A DNA stretch of 64,000 nucleotides. It comes from Nonomuraea aurantiaca. Its GTDB lineage: Bacteria; Actinomycetota; Actinomycetes; Streptosporangiales; Streptosporangiaceae. The notes under the pieces were generated by a model. That model was not told the DNA's origin, ran no database searches, and saw nothing but the letters and a program-made list of their open reading frames with translations. The translations under genes and the position numbers were made by a program. The stretch spans positions 186,001 to 250,000 of the forward strand of contig NZ_JAIWNB010000008.1 in the NCBI RefSeq assembly GCF_020215705.1. Reading direction: 5' to 3'. Positions 17,605 through 25,826 of this stretch are shown one piece after another. Positions within the stretch are counted from its first letter, which is position 1; every line of letters begins with the position of its first letter.

Positions 17605-18259
17605 ACGACACCCCTGGGCATGAGTGTCACCGCTTCCGCCACACCTCAGCGCATATTCACCAGCGACAACGCCGCCGGCACCGGGGCTTGAGCGGCAACC
17701 GACCGGTGAACGGCGTTGGCGAGCCGAGGTGCTGGAGTTCCTGCCCGGGTCGCGATCTCGGACCTGGAACGCCTGCGCGGCGGGTGCCGGGAGGCTCCCT
17801 CGCGAGCACAAGTCGCGGCGCGGGCGAATCGTCGAACCCAGTCCTGCCGAAGCGGGTCCCGCGCTACGCAGCTTCGCGGCCAAGGTACCGGGCGGCGTCG
17901 GGGTCGCCTAGCGAGCCGGTATCAGTACATATCAGGCAAATCTGGTGGGAATCCCCCAGGCCTACAGCAAGCCCCAGAGGCGCCCGTCCGAGCAGTTGGT
18001 GAACTGTGGTCATCATTTCTGGCTGGTATCACAGCTCTTGACCCTACGAGCGCCAAAGGACTTGTACACTTCGTTCTGGAAGCACACAGTTACACAAAGT
18101 GACAATCCACACATCTGGTGCAAATCGCATTTGCGATTCCTCGTGGCGTCCGGACCCCGCGCCACGTCAGGTGTCGAAGTTGGCGGCCGGGCATACCCCA
18201 GAAGGCTCCCACAGTCGGCAGATGTTCCAGTGTGGGAACACAACAGGGGAGCCGAGCGC
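17605..18259. other. Intergenic region without a supported gene
   Basis: About 650 bp between the XRE-cupin gene and the STAS gene. Short open frames here have no recognisable domain, poor ribosome sites and no good codon bias, so I call none. The 3' half is less GC-rich and probably holds the promoter of the STAS gene. It includes a perfect inverted repeat AATCGCA-TT-TGCGATT at 18123-18138. Confidence 0.5.
18123..18138. promoter_or_regulatory. Inverted repeat upstream of the STAS gene
   Basis: AATCGCA-TT-TGCGATT is a perfect 7-bp-arm palindrome with a 2-bp spacer, located 121 bp before the STAS start in a relatively AT-rich stretch. The short spacer argues for a protein operator rather than an RNA hairpin. 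No cognate regulator is identified. Confidence 0.35.
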
Positions 18260-18610
18260 ATGGAGCCACTGCACCTGACGACGAACCGTCAGGGGGCGAA
18301 AGTTATCGTGCACGTCTCCGGGGAGCTGGACATCGCCACCACATCGGTGCTGCATGACCACCTGCTCGACATCCTGAGGGAGACCTCCAACGGGCACCGG
18401 AAGATCGACGAGGTCGTCATGGAGCTGAGCGGGCTGTCGTTCATCGACGCGGCCGGCTTGGGCGCTCTGGTGAGTATTCAGGACCACGCGCGGCGCAACG
18501 CCATACCGTTGCTGCTGTCCGGGGTCCCACCGCAGATCGACCGGCTACTCCTGATCACCGGGCTCAACCGCCAGTTCCCCACGGGCGCGCCGCCGTACAA
18601 ACCCCTATAG
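18260..18610 (+). CDS. STAS-domain anti-sigma factor antagonist
   Basis: A 116-residue single STAS domain. The phospho-acceptor segment is LSFIDAAGLGALVSIQDHAR, in which relatives have D-S/A-x-G-L; here the usual phosphorylated Ser is Ala (DAAGLG), so the normal SpoIIAA switch residue appears to be missing. VSGELDIATT supplies the N-terminal strand pattern. Anti-anti-sigma factors bind partner anti-sigma kinases and free a sigma factor. I chose the ATG at 18260 with GGGGA ten bases upstream; an open frame extends further but reads through unconserved sequence. No anti-sigma partner is adjacent. Confidence 0.8.
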   Translation: MEPLHLTTNRQGAKVIVHVSGELDIATTSVLHDHLLDILRETSNGHRKIDEVVMELSGLSFIDAAGLGALVSIQDHARRNAIPLLLSGVPPQIDRLLLITGLNRQFPTGAPPYKPL

Positions 18611-18612
18611 GA

Positions 18613-19449
18613 CTAACGGCGCTCCACGGACGGGTCGTCGAGGTCGCCCCCGTACGACACGACCTCCCGCGCCACCTCCGCCAGCCGCCGGTTGTGGTCG
18701 CGGGCATGCCCGCGCAACCGCGCGAACGCCTCCTCCATCGCCCAGCCGTGCCGCTCGGCCAGCACCCCTTTGGCCTGCTCGATGACCACGCGGCTGGTGA
18801 GCGCGCTCCGCAGCTGCTCGGCGAGCAGCCGCTCGGCCCGCACGGCCCGCTCGTGCAGCAGCCCGATGGTGGCCATGTCGGCCAGCGCCTGCCCCAACGC
18901 GACGGTGTCGGCATGCAGGTCGCCGGGCATCTCACGGAACAGGTCGAGCACGCCGATCACCTCCTCGCGCACCCGCAGGGGCAGCGCGCTCACCGCGGCG
19001 AACCCATGGCCGCGGGCCTGCTGGGCGAAGCGCGGCCAGCTCCGGCGCGCCTCGGCGCCGTACAGGTCCGGGCAGTGCACGACCTCGCCGCCGCCGAGGC
19101 AGTCCAGGCAGGGCCCCTGCGCGTACCGCAGCTGCGACAGCTCCAGCGACCGGGCCCGCTCGCCGGAGGCGGCCATCAGCCGCAGCTCCCCCCGCTGATC
19201 GGTCACCAGCAGCCCGGCGGCGTCCACACCCAGCAGTTCCACGCTGTGTCCGGCGAGCAAGCGCGTGAAGTCGGCCGCGTCGGAACCGGTGACCAGCGTG
19301 TCGGCCAGAGCGACGAACGCCTCCGCGACCCCCCGCCCCGATACCGCCGGCGCCGCCGCCGCGACGCGCGTCTGAGCCGGCTCGGTGTCCACCGCCGTAG
19401 GAGACTCGGATCCCACAGCCGCAGGATACGCGAAGACCGGCCAAATCAC
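18613..19449 (-). CDS. GAF-ANTAR domain transcription antitermination regulator
   Basis: Up to 278 residues. A GAF domain (residues about 45-190; LLAGHSVELLGVDAAGLLVTD, RYAQGPCLDCLGGGEVV, GFAAVSALPLRV) is followed by a C-terminal ANTAR domain (RVVIEQAKGVLAERHG, AFARLRGHARDHNRRL). ANTAR binds RNA hairpins and acts as an antiterminator, while GAF senses a small ligand. GTG codons at 19449 and 19416 are both possible starts, and I give the longer. It lies convergent to the STAS gene with only 2 bp between the stops, and 22 bp downstream of menD on the same strand. Confidence 0.85.
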   Translation of the reverse strand: MIWPVFAYPAAVGSESPTAVDTEPAQTRVAAAAPAVSGRGVAEAFVALADTLVTGSDAADFTRLLAGHSVELLGVDAAGLLVTDQRGELRLMAASGERARSLELSQLRYAQGPCLDCLGGGEVVHCPDLYGAEARRSWPRFAQQARGHGFAAVSALPLRVREEVIGVLDLFREMPGDLHADTVALGQALADMATIGLLHERAVRAERLLAEQLRSALTSRVVIEQAKGVLAERHGWAMEEAFARLRGHARDHNRRLAEVAREVVSYGGDLDDPSVERR

Positions 19450-19471
19450 CGGGAATCACCCACCTGACGGA

Positions 19472-21130
19472 TCAGGTCATGCAGTCCCGGATCGCGGCGT
19501 GGGCGGCCTCGCGCAGGCGGGCGTGCACCACGGCGTTCGCCTCCCGGTCCGTACGCACCTCCACCAGGCGCAACCCCTCGCCGCGCAGCGCCTTGGGCAG
19601 GTCGGACAGGTCCTCCACCAGCTGGTACGGGGTGCCCGTCGAAGCGGCCACGTAACCGAGATCGACGCCGTGCGGCGTACCGAAGACCCGCTCGAACGGA
19701 TCCCTGACCGCCGCCTGCGGCAGCAGCGAGAAGATGCCGCCGCCGTCGTTGTTCACCACGACGAGGCACAGGTCGGGCCGCGGCTCCCGGGGGCCCAGGA
19801 TGAGGCCGTTCTGGTCGTGCAGGAACGACAGGTCGCCCATGAGCGCGTAGGACGGCCCGTTGTGCGCCAGCGCCGCCCCCATGGCCGACGACACCAGCCC
19901 GTCGATGCCCGACGCGCCCCGGTTGGCCAGCAGCCGCAGCCCCCGCCGCGGGCGCATCGCCTGGTCCAGGTCGCGGATCGGCATCGAGGAGCCGCAGAAC
20001 AGCAGCGCCCCATTGGGCATCGCGTCGACCAGGTCACGGGCCAGCCGAGGCTCGCTGGTGCCCGAGGCGTCGAGCACCTCGTCGATGGCCGACCTGGCCG
20101 CCTGGTCGGCCTGCCGCCAGGCGTGCAGCCACGTGTCGTCACCCGAGGCGACGGGGATCTCCACCGCCTGCGCCACCTGCGTCGCCGACCGGGTCGGATC
20201 GGGCCAGCGGTCGAGATCGGTGGCCACCACGATGTGCTCCCCGGCCCGCCTGAGCCACGACAGCAGCGGCCGCGACAGCCCGGGACGGCCGAGCGTGACC
20301 ACCACGTCGGGGCGGTGGGCGTCGGCGAACTCCGGCGTGCCGAGCAGGTAGTGGTAGGTGGACACGGCGTGGTCGCCGTAGCGTCCGCCGCCGTTCGGCT
20401 CCGAGATCACCGGCCAGCCCGCCATGCCGGCCGCGGCGACGTAGCGGCGGACGTTCGCGGCGCCGTCGCCGACCACGAGCACGCCGCGCCTGGTCGGCGG
20501 GATGTGCAGGGCGATGGGCGGCGGCGCGACGCGGGCGCGCACCCAGGGGCCGTTGGCGTCGCCGTCGAGCGACTCGCACCACGAGGTGTCGCCGTCGGGG
20601 ATCAGCGGCTCCCTGAACGCCAGGTTCAGATGCACCGGCCCCGGCGCGGCGGGCCCGGAGGCGCGCTGGTAGGCCCGGCAGGCCAGCGATCGCCAGTAGG
20701 CCACCTGCCCCGGCCGGTCCTCGGGCACGCCGACCTCGGCGAACCAGCGCACCGCCGAGCCGTACAGCTTGATCTGGTCGATCGTCTGGTTGGCGCCGGT
20801 GCCGCGCAGCTCGGGCGGGCGGTCGGCGGTGAGCACCAACAACGGGACGCCCGACTCGCTCGCCTCCACGACGGCCGGGTGGAAGTTGGCGGCGGCCGTG
20901 CCGGACGAGCAGATCAGCGCGACCGGCCGCTCGGCGCGCCTGGCCAGCCCCAGCGCCAGGAAGGAGGCCGACCGCTCGTCGATGCGCACGTGCAGCCGCA
21001 CCCGCGACTCGGCGTGCAGCGCCAGCGCCAGCGGGGCGGAGCGCGAGCCGGGCGCGAGCACGACGTCGGTGAGGCCGCAGCGCACAAGCTCGTCGACCAG
21101 GACCGTGGCCAGCGCGGTAGCGGGGTTCAC
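19472..21130 (-). CDS. menD: 2-succinyl-5-enolpyruvyl-6-hydroxy-3-cyclohexene-1-carboxylate synthase
   Basis: A 552-residue thiamine-diphosphate enzyme that condenses isochorismate with 2-oxoglutarate in menaquinone synthesis. The N-terminal Pyr domain shows VVLAPGSRSAPLALAL and RIDERSASFLALGLAR, then ADRPPELRGTGANQTIDQ; the C-terminal PP domain has MGDLSFLHDQNGL and VVVNNDGGGIFSLLPQ, the ThDP/Mg motif. The GTG at 21130 (VNPATALAT) has GGAGG seven bases upstream and overlaps the menC stop by four bases (GTGA). It belongs to a menC-menD operon divergent from menE. Confidence 0.95.
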   Translation of the reverse strand: MNPATALATVLVDELVRCGLTDVVLAPGSRSAPLALALHAESRVRLHVRIDERSASFLALGLARRAERPVALICSSGTAAANFHPAVVEASESGVPLLVLTADRPPELRGTGANQTIDQIKLYGSAVRWFAEVGVPEDRPGQVAYWRSLACRAYQRASGPAAPGPVHLNLAFREPLIPDGDTSWCESLDGDANGPWVRARVAPPPIALHIPPTRRGVLVVGDGAANVRRYVAAAGMAGWPVISEPNGGGRYGDHAVSTYHYLLGTPEFADAHRPDVVVTLGRPGLSRPLLSWLRRAGEHIVVATDLDRWPDPTRSATQVAQAVEIPVASGDDTWLHAWRQADQAARSAIDEVLDASGTSEPRLARDLVDAMPNGALLFCGSSMPIRDLDQAMRPRRGLRLLANRGASGIDGLVSSAMGAALAHNGPSYALMGDLSFLHDQNGLILGPREPRPDLCLVVVNNDGGGIFSLLPQAAVRDPFERVFGTPHGVDLGYVAASTGTPYQLVEDLSDLPKALRGEGLRLVEVRTDREANAVVHARLREAAHAAIRDCMT

Positions 21131-22071
21131 AGTGACGCCTCCTGCATCCGGCGAAGCCACGAGGGAGATTCAATCTCAAATGCCGACAAAAGCTGAAAAT
21201 TCACCGCAGGACGTCGTACGGCCAGCCGCCCGTCCACGGGCACCAGCGAATCGTCCACCACATCACCCATGAGCAGCGGCATCGTGCCCAGCCCGCACGC
21301 ATACGGCAGCTCCGGCAGCGCCGCGGCCAGCGCGAGCCCCGCCGCCAGCCCCACCGAGGTCTCCACGGCGCTCGACACCACCGCCGGCAGCCCGCACGCC
21401 TCCACCACCCGCAACGCGTTGCGCACCCCGCCGAGCGGCTGCGCCTTCACCACCGCGATGTCGGCCGCCTCCGCGGCCCTGACCCGCAGCGGGTCCTCGG
21501 CGCGCCGGATCGACTCGTCGGCCGCGATCGGCACGTCGAGCGCCCGCCGCACCGCCGCCAGCTCCTCCAGCGTGGCACAGGGCTGCTCGGCGTACTCCAG
21601 GTCGAAGCGGTCGAGCTCCTTCAGGTGGCGTACGGCCTCGCCGACCTCCCAGGCGCCGTTGGCGTCGACGCGCAGCCTGCCCGCCGGGCCGAGCGCGTCA
21701 CGCACCGCCTCCACCCGGGCCAGGTCCTCGGCGAACGTCTGACCCCGCTCGGCCACCTTGACCTTCGCCGTGGCGCAGCCCGACCCGCGGACGAGCTCGA
21801 ATGCCTGCTCGGCGGCCACGGCGGGCACGGTCGCGTTGACCGGCACACTGTCGCGCACCGGCTCCGGCCAGCCCTCGAAGGCGGCCTCGCGGGCGCACGC
21901 CAGCCAGCGGGCGCACTCGCGCGGACCGTACTCGGGAAAGGGCGAGAACTCGCCCCAACCGGCCGGACCGTGCAGCAGAACCCCTTCCCTGACGGTCTGA
22001 CCCCGGAAACGGGTGCGCATCGCGACCCGGAAGACGACGGGAGCCCGGAAATGCACGGGAGAACGCGTCAC
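21127..22071 (-). CDS. menC: o-Succinylbenzoate synthase
   Basis: About 314 residues, an enolase-superfamily enzyme that dehydrates SHCHC to o-succinylbenzoate in menaquinone synthesis. Catalytic features are in order: TAKVKVAE (K-x-K), RVDANGAW (metal Asp), YAEQPC (metal Glu), IAADESIR (metal Asp) and VVKAQPLGG (second Lys). A GTG at 22071 sits two bases from GGGAGGG, while GTG 22056 (VHFRAPVVF) is an alternative. It is translationally coupled to menD by a GTGA overlap and divergent from menE with a 48-bp spacer that must hold both promoters. Confidence 0.93.
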   Translation of the reverse strand: MTRSPVHFRAPVVFRVAMRTRFRGQTVREGVLLHGPAGWGEFSPFPEYGPRECARWLACAREAAFEGWPEPVRDSVPVNATVPAVAAEQAFELVRGSGCATAKVKVAERGQTFAEDLARVEAVRDALGPAGRLRVDANGAWEVGEAVRHLKELDRFDLEYAEQPCATLEELAAVRRALDVPIAADESIRRAEDPLRVRAAEAADIAVVKAQPLGGVRNALRVVEACGLPAVVSSAVETSVGLAAGLALAAALPELPYACGLGTMPLLMGDVVDDSLVPVDGRLAVRRPAVNFQLLSAFEIESPSWLRRMQEASL

Positions 22072-22119
22072 GACCCTCCCTGCACCGCTGACCGACCTGT
22101 CGCCATTAACCTTACGAGC

Positions 22120-23256
22120 ATGTTGAGGAAGCCATCGCATCCGGACCGGCCGTTGCACGCCGTGGTCGGATCCCCAGGGCCCGAGCTCTTCGCGGCGATC
22201 CGTGACGCCCTGTCGGGCGACGGCCCGGCGATCCTCCCCCTGCCTGCCGGAAGCGCCCCCGGCGCGCTGCGCCCGACGCACGTCAACGGCGTACGCCAGG
22301 ACGACGGCGAGGGCGTGCCCGGCGACGTGGCGGTGGTCATCGCCACCAGCGGCAGCACGGGAGCGCCCAAGGGCGTGATGCTGTCGGCCACCGCGTTGCG
22401 CACCTCGGCGGCCTCCTCACTGCGCCGCCTGGAGGCGGTCAAGGGCGAGCGCTGGCTGTGCTGCCTGCCGCCCTCTCACGTGTCGGGCCTGCAGGTGCTG
22501 GTCCGCGCCCTGCTCTGCGAGAGCGAGCCGATCATCCACCCGCACTTCGACCCCCACGAGGTGCTCGCGTCGGGCGGCGACCACGTGTCGCTGGTGCCGA
22601 CCCAGCTCCATCGGCTGGTCGAACTGAACGCCGACCTGTCGGTGTTCCGCACCATCGTGCTCGGCGGCGCCGCCCCGCGGGCCGGCCTGGTCGCCGAGGC
22701 TCGGGCGCTCGGCGCTCGGGTGGTCACGACGTACGGGATGAGCGAGACGAGCGGCGGCTGCGTGTACGACGGCCAGCCCCTTTACAATGTAGATCTCAAA
22801 ATCGGCGACGACGGGCGCATCCGCGTCGCCGGCCCGGTGCTCTTCTCCGGCTACCGCTTCGGCGAGCCCGCCCCCTTCGACGGCGACTGGTACGTCACCT
22901 CCGACCTGGGCGAGCTGACCGGAGGCCGACTGCGCGTGCTGGGCAGGGCCGACGACGTCATCAACACCGGCGGTGAGAAGGTGGTGGCCGCCTCGGTGGC
23001 CGAGGTGCTCGGCGGCCACCCCGAGGTGGCCGACGTGGCCGTGATCGGCCGGCCGGATCCCGAATGGGGAGAGATCGTGGTGGCCGTCGTGGTGCCCGCC
23101 GACCCGGCCGGCCCGCCCACGCTGGACCAGCTCCGCGCCTACTCCACCGACCGGCTCCCCGCCTACGCCGCGCCGCGCCAACTGCGGCTGATGTCCCGTT
23201 TGCCGCTGCTAGCGAATGGTAAAACGGATCTCGTTCGCCTTAGGACAGGAACCTGA
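22120..23256 (+). CDS. menE: o-Succinylbenzoate-CoA ligase
   Basis: A 378-residue acyl-adenylate-forming ligase activating o-succinylbenzoate. The AMP-binding P-loop is VVIATSGSTGAPKGVMLS, then TTYGMSETSGG (A5) and WYVTSDLGEL (A7), RADDVINTGGEKV (A8) and the catalytic Lys in LANGKTDL (A10). The length is short for the superfamily but normal for actinobacterial MenE. The ATG at 22120 is the first in-frame start after the divergent menC. With menC and menD it forms most of the menaquinone set. Confidence 0.93.
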   Translation: MLRKPSHPDRPLHAVVGSPGPELFAAIRDALSGDGPAILPLPAGSAPGALRPTHVNGVRQDDGEGVPGDVAVVIATSGSTGAPKGVMLSATALRTSAASSLRRLEAVKGERWLCCLPPSHVSGLQVLVRALLCESEPIIHPHFDPHEVLASGGDHVSLVPTQLHRLVELNADLSVFRTIVLGGAAPRAGLVAEARALGARVVTTYGMSETSGGCVYDGQPLYNVDLKIGDDGRIRVAGPVLFSGYRFGEPAPFDGDWYVTSDLGELTGGRLRVLGRADDVINTGGEKVVAASVAEVLGGHPEVADVAVIGRPDPEWGEIVVAVVVPADPAGPPTLDQLRAYSTDRLPAYAAPRQLRLMSRLPLLANGKTDLVRLRTGT

Positions 23257-23302
23257 TGAGTTGCGGGTGCGTCTTATGGAGGAGAGCAAGGAGAGGGCCT
23301 TC

Positions 23303-23635
23303 ATGAACCAGACCCGCAAGATGTGGGCATCCGCGGCGGTCGTCGGCGTGATCCTCGTCGGCGGAGCCTCAGTCGCGGCGGCCGCCTCGGCGGGCAGGCT
23401 CCAACGGGTCGACAGGGAGACCAAAGCAGTGGTGGAGAAGGAGCCGTCCGTTCAGACCGATCGGCTTTCCGAGCTGACCGTCTCGCCCGCGCCGAGTGAT
23501 GGCAGCGTGGCGTCCAAGGAGCTCAACCAGGACCCGCAGAAGGTCATCGAGTATTGGACGGACAAGCGCATGCAGGACGCCCAGCCCATGCCGATGCCCG
23601 AGGTGAAGCCGGGCGAGTTCACCGTCGGGGAGTGA
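23303..23635 (+). CDS. Small exported protein resembling a protease propeptide
   Basis: A 110-residue protein with a short basic N-terminus, a hydrophobic stretch (MWASAAVVGVILVGGASVAAAASA) and an acidic, proline-containing remainder, so it is exported or anchored. The segment VIEYWTDKRMQDAQPMPMP resembles the YWT-x2-RM-x2-A-P motif near the N-terminus of actinomycete V8/trypsin-like secreted proteases, but no protease domain follows before the TGA at 23633. The ATG at 23303 has GGAGAGGG upstream; an ATG at 23276 is an alternative. It ends 32 bp before a clear terminator. The function is unknown. Confidence 0.6.
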   Translation: MNQTRKMWASAAVVGVILVGGASVAAAASAGRLQRVDRETKAVVEKEPSVQTDRLSELTVSPAPSDGSVASKELNQDPQKVIEYWTDKRMQDAQPMPMPEVKPGEFTVGE

Positions 23636-23666
23636 CGTTCCTCGCGTGTGGGGTGGGTCACCTTTA

Positions 23667-23687
23667 GGGCGCTCCGCCCCCTTTTTT
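23667..23687 (+). terminator. Rho-independent terminator
   Basis: A GGGCG-CTC-CGCCC stem-loop (23667-23679) is followed by CC and six T residues, a textbook intrinsic terminator. It ends the menE/small-exported-protein transcription unit ahead of the sigma factor gene. Confidence 0.85.
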
Positions 23688-23808
23688 GTCCCTCCGGGAA
23701 CAAATAGCGCTCAACGGCGTTATTGATACTGGTGCGCCGAGCGGCCGCAGCCGCCCCACCACAATCTTGGTCTGAACGAATTCGACTCCGTATGGAGGAG
23801 GTGTCCTC

Positions 23809-25143
23809 ATGCCCCGAACCGCCGTGGCGACCCCATCCACGACCCTCGACCAGCTGATTGACCGAGGGCGAGCTCAGGGTCACCTCTCCTTGGCGGAGCT
23901 GCGTGACGCGTTCGCCGAAGCCGGCATCAGCCCTTCGGACGGCCGTTCGATCCTGCGCGAGCTCACCGAGGCTGGTGTCAGCCTCGCCGCCGAGGACGAG
24001 CCGTCCCTCGGGCAGGCGGCCGCACGCAAGACCACCCGTAAGACCACGACCAAGCGAGCGAAGTCTACCCGCTCGAAGGCCGCGGAGCCAAAGACGGAGC
24101 CGGCGGCGCAGTCGGCCCAGTCCGCCGCGCACGACGAGGACGCCCCCGACGACCTCGCGCTGAGCCCGGACGCCGCGGGCCCGGACGCCGCCGAGCTGGA
24201 GTCCGAAACGATCGACCTCGACGACAACCAGTCGGTCATGGGCGACTCGGTCCACACCTACCTCAAGTCGATCGGCCGCCGTACGCTGCTCACCGCCGCC
24301 CAGGAGGTCGAGCTGGCCCGGCGGATCGAGGCCGGCCTGTACGCCGAGTACAAGCTGGAGACCCACCCCGGCCTGTCCGCCGCCGCCCGCGACGACCTCG
24401 AACTGGTCATCGAGGACGGCAGGGCGGCCAAGGACCACATGCTGGAGGCCAACCTCCGGCTCGTCGTCTCGGTCGCCAAGAAGTACACCGACCGCGGCAT
24501 GTCCCTGCTCGACGTGGTCCAGGAGGGCAACCTGGGCCTGATCAGGGCCGTGGAGAAGTTCGACTACACCAAGGGCTTCAAGTTCTCCACGTACGCCATG
24601 TGGTGGATCAGGCAGGCCATACAGCGCGGCTTCGCCGACTCGGCCCGGACGATCCGCCTGCCCGTACACGTGCTGGAGATGCTCTCCAAGCTGTCGCGCA
24701 TCGAGCGCGACATGCACCAGAGGCTGGGCCGCGAGCCCACGCCCGAGGAGCTGGGGATCGAGCTCGACAAGACCCCCGACCAGATCGAAGAGCTGCTGCG
24801 CACCAGCCGCCAGCCCATCTCGCTCAACGCGACGATCGGCGAGGACGGCGAGACCACGATCGGCGACCTCATCGAGGACGTCGACTCCCCCGAGGCGTCG
24901 GAGATCGTCGACCGCCAGCTGCTGGGCGACCAGCTGCGCGGCGTGCTCGGCAACCTCACGCCGCGCGAGGCGAAGATCATGGCTCTGCGCTTCGGCCTGG
25001 TCGACGGCAAACCGCACACACTCGACGAGATCGGCAAGCACCTGGGCCTGACCCGGGAGCGCATCCGGCAGCTCGAGAAGGAATCGCTTTCGAAGCTGCG
25101 CCACCCGAGCAATACCCGCCCCTTGCTCGACTGGGCCAGCTGA
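23809..25143 (+). CDS. sigA: Principal RNA polymerase sigma factor (sigma-70 group 1)
   Basis: A 444-residue HrdB/SigA-type factor. After an N-terminal region rich in Lys, Thr and Ala (about residues 60-130, histone-like tail) come region 1.2 (DSVHTYLKSIG), region 2 (NLRLVVSVAKKYTDRGMSLL, GFKFSTYAMWWIRQAI), region 3, and region 4 with LTPREAKIMALRFGL and LGLTRERIRQLEKES. The C-terminus LRHPSNTRPLLDWAS is that of principal sigma factors. The ATG at 23809 has a GGAGGAGG site. The gene is monocistronic: a terminator precedes it and a strong hairpin follows. Confidence 0.95.
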   Translation: MPRTAVATPSTTLDQLIDRGRAQGHLSLAELRDAFAEAGISPSDGRSILRELTEAGVSLAAEDEPSLGQAAARKTTRKTTTKRAKSTRSKAAEPKTEPAAQSAQSAAHDEDAPDDLALSPDAAGPDAAELESETIDLDDNQSVMGDSVHTYLKSIGRRTLLTAAQEVELARRIEAGLYAEYKLETHPGLSAAARDDLELVIEDGRAAKDHMLEANLRLVVSVAKKYTDRGMSLLDVVQEGNLGLIRAVEKFDYTKGFKFSTYAMWWIRQAIQRGFADSARTIRLPVHVLEMLSKLSRIERDMHQRLGREPTPEELGIELDKTPDQIEELLRTSRQPISLNATIGEDGETTIGDLIEDVDSPEASEIVDRQLLGDQLRGVLGNLTPREAKIMALRFGLVDGKPHTLDEIGKHLGLTRERIRQLEKESLSKLRHPSNTRPLLDWAS

Positions 25144-25148
25144 TCCGC

Positions 25149-25185
25149 GACGAAGCCCCGGCACTCCTCGTGCCGGGGCTTCGTC
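25149..25185 (+). terminator. Hairpin terminator of the sigma factor gene
   Basis: Perfect 16-bp arms (GACGAAGCCCCGGCAC and its complement) with a TCCTC loop begin 6 bp after the stop codon. There is no T tract, as is common for actinomycete hairpin terminators. Confidence 0.85.
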
Positions 25186-25211
25186 ATGTCTCCGGCGGCC
25201 CGCCTTCGCCG

Positions 25212-25320
25212 CCTCCCCCGAAGGAGGGTCCCTCCAAAAGGACACCAGCCACCACAGACCGTCACAGAGATCGAGAGGGTCGCGTGACGAACCACCCGGG
25301 GAAGTGGCGGACGGCTAGCG
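25212..25320 (+). repeat. Dispersed intergenic repeat, copy A
   Basis: The core CAAAAGGACACCAGCCACC continuing to ACAGACCGTCAC, preceded by CCGCCTCCCCCG and followed by GAACCACCCGGGGA and GCTAGC, is found again at 58608-58714 with scattered substitutions and a 20-bp length difference. This copy lies between the convergent sigma factor and a hypothetical gene. Confidence 0.7.
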
Positions 25321-25713
25321 AACGGCAGGCACCGGGCGCGGCACCCGCGGAATGCCCCACAGCCGATTGTCCTCGCGCAACGTACGCAGCCGATCGACCT
25401 CGGCGGTCCAGGTGGCCCCGGCGGGCGTCGCCTTGGCCTTGCGGCGGGCGATGCGATCGTCATAGGCCTTGACCCCGAACGTGGCCCGCTGCCCGCTCTC
25501 GGCCGCCCGCAGCGCCTCGGTGAGCGCCTTGTCGAACGCCACCCCGGCGGCCAGCAACTCGAGCTCATCCGCGGCGGCGGCCCGCAGGTCGCGCAGCGTC
25601 CCCTCGGCCTGCCTGGCCCTGTCGAGCAGCTCGGGGTAGCTCTTGGAGATCTCCACGTCCGCGTGGTAGCGGACCTCGGCCTCGCGGCTCACCCGCGGCC
25701 GGAAAAACGCCAT
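25315..25713 (-). CDS. Hypothetical protein, charged and helical
   Basis: A 132-residue protein with no domain I recognise. It is strongly helical and charged, with heptad-like stretches (ELLDRARQAEGTLRDLRAAAADELELLAAG) suggesting a coiled coil, and the distinctive C-terminus NRLWGIPRVPRPVP. No signal peptide or membrane segment is visible. A GAGGGG lies nine bases before the ATG at 25713. It is convergent with the sigma factor gene and its 3' end touches the dispersed repeat. Codon bias supports a real gene. Confidence 0.65.
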   Translation of the reverse strand: MAFFRPRVSREAEVRYHADVEISKSYPELLDRARQAEGTLRDLRAAAADELELLAAGVAFDKALTEALRAAESGQRATFGVKAYDDRIARRKAKATPAGATWTAEVDRLRTLREDNRLWGIPRVPRPVPAVR

Positions 25714-25826
25714 CGACTCTGCCCCTCATCTCAATCGGCTCGTATCAGGCGACCAGGGTACGCCCGACCGCGACACGCTCCATAATCGGACCCGCGTTGG
25801 GCCCTTTACATAGTAAGATGATCTCC

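Noticed and set aside
17624..18102. Small plus-strand frames between the XRE-cupin and STAS genes
   Set aside because: No recognisable domain, no good ribosome site and overlapping alternatives in three frames.
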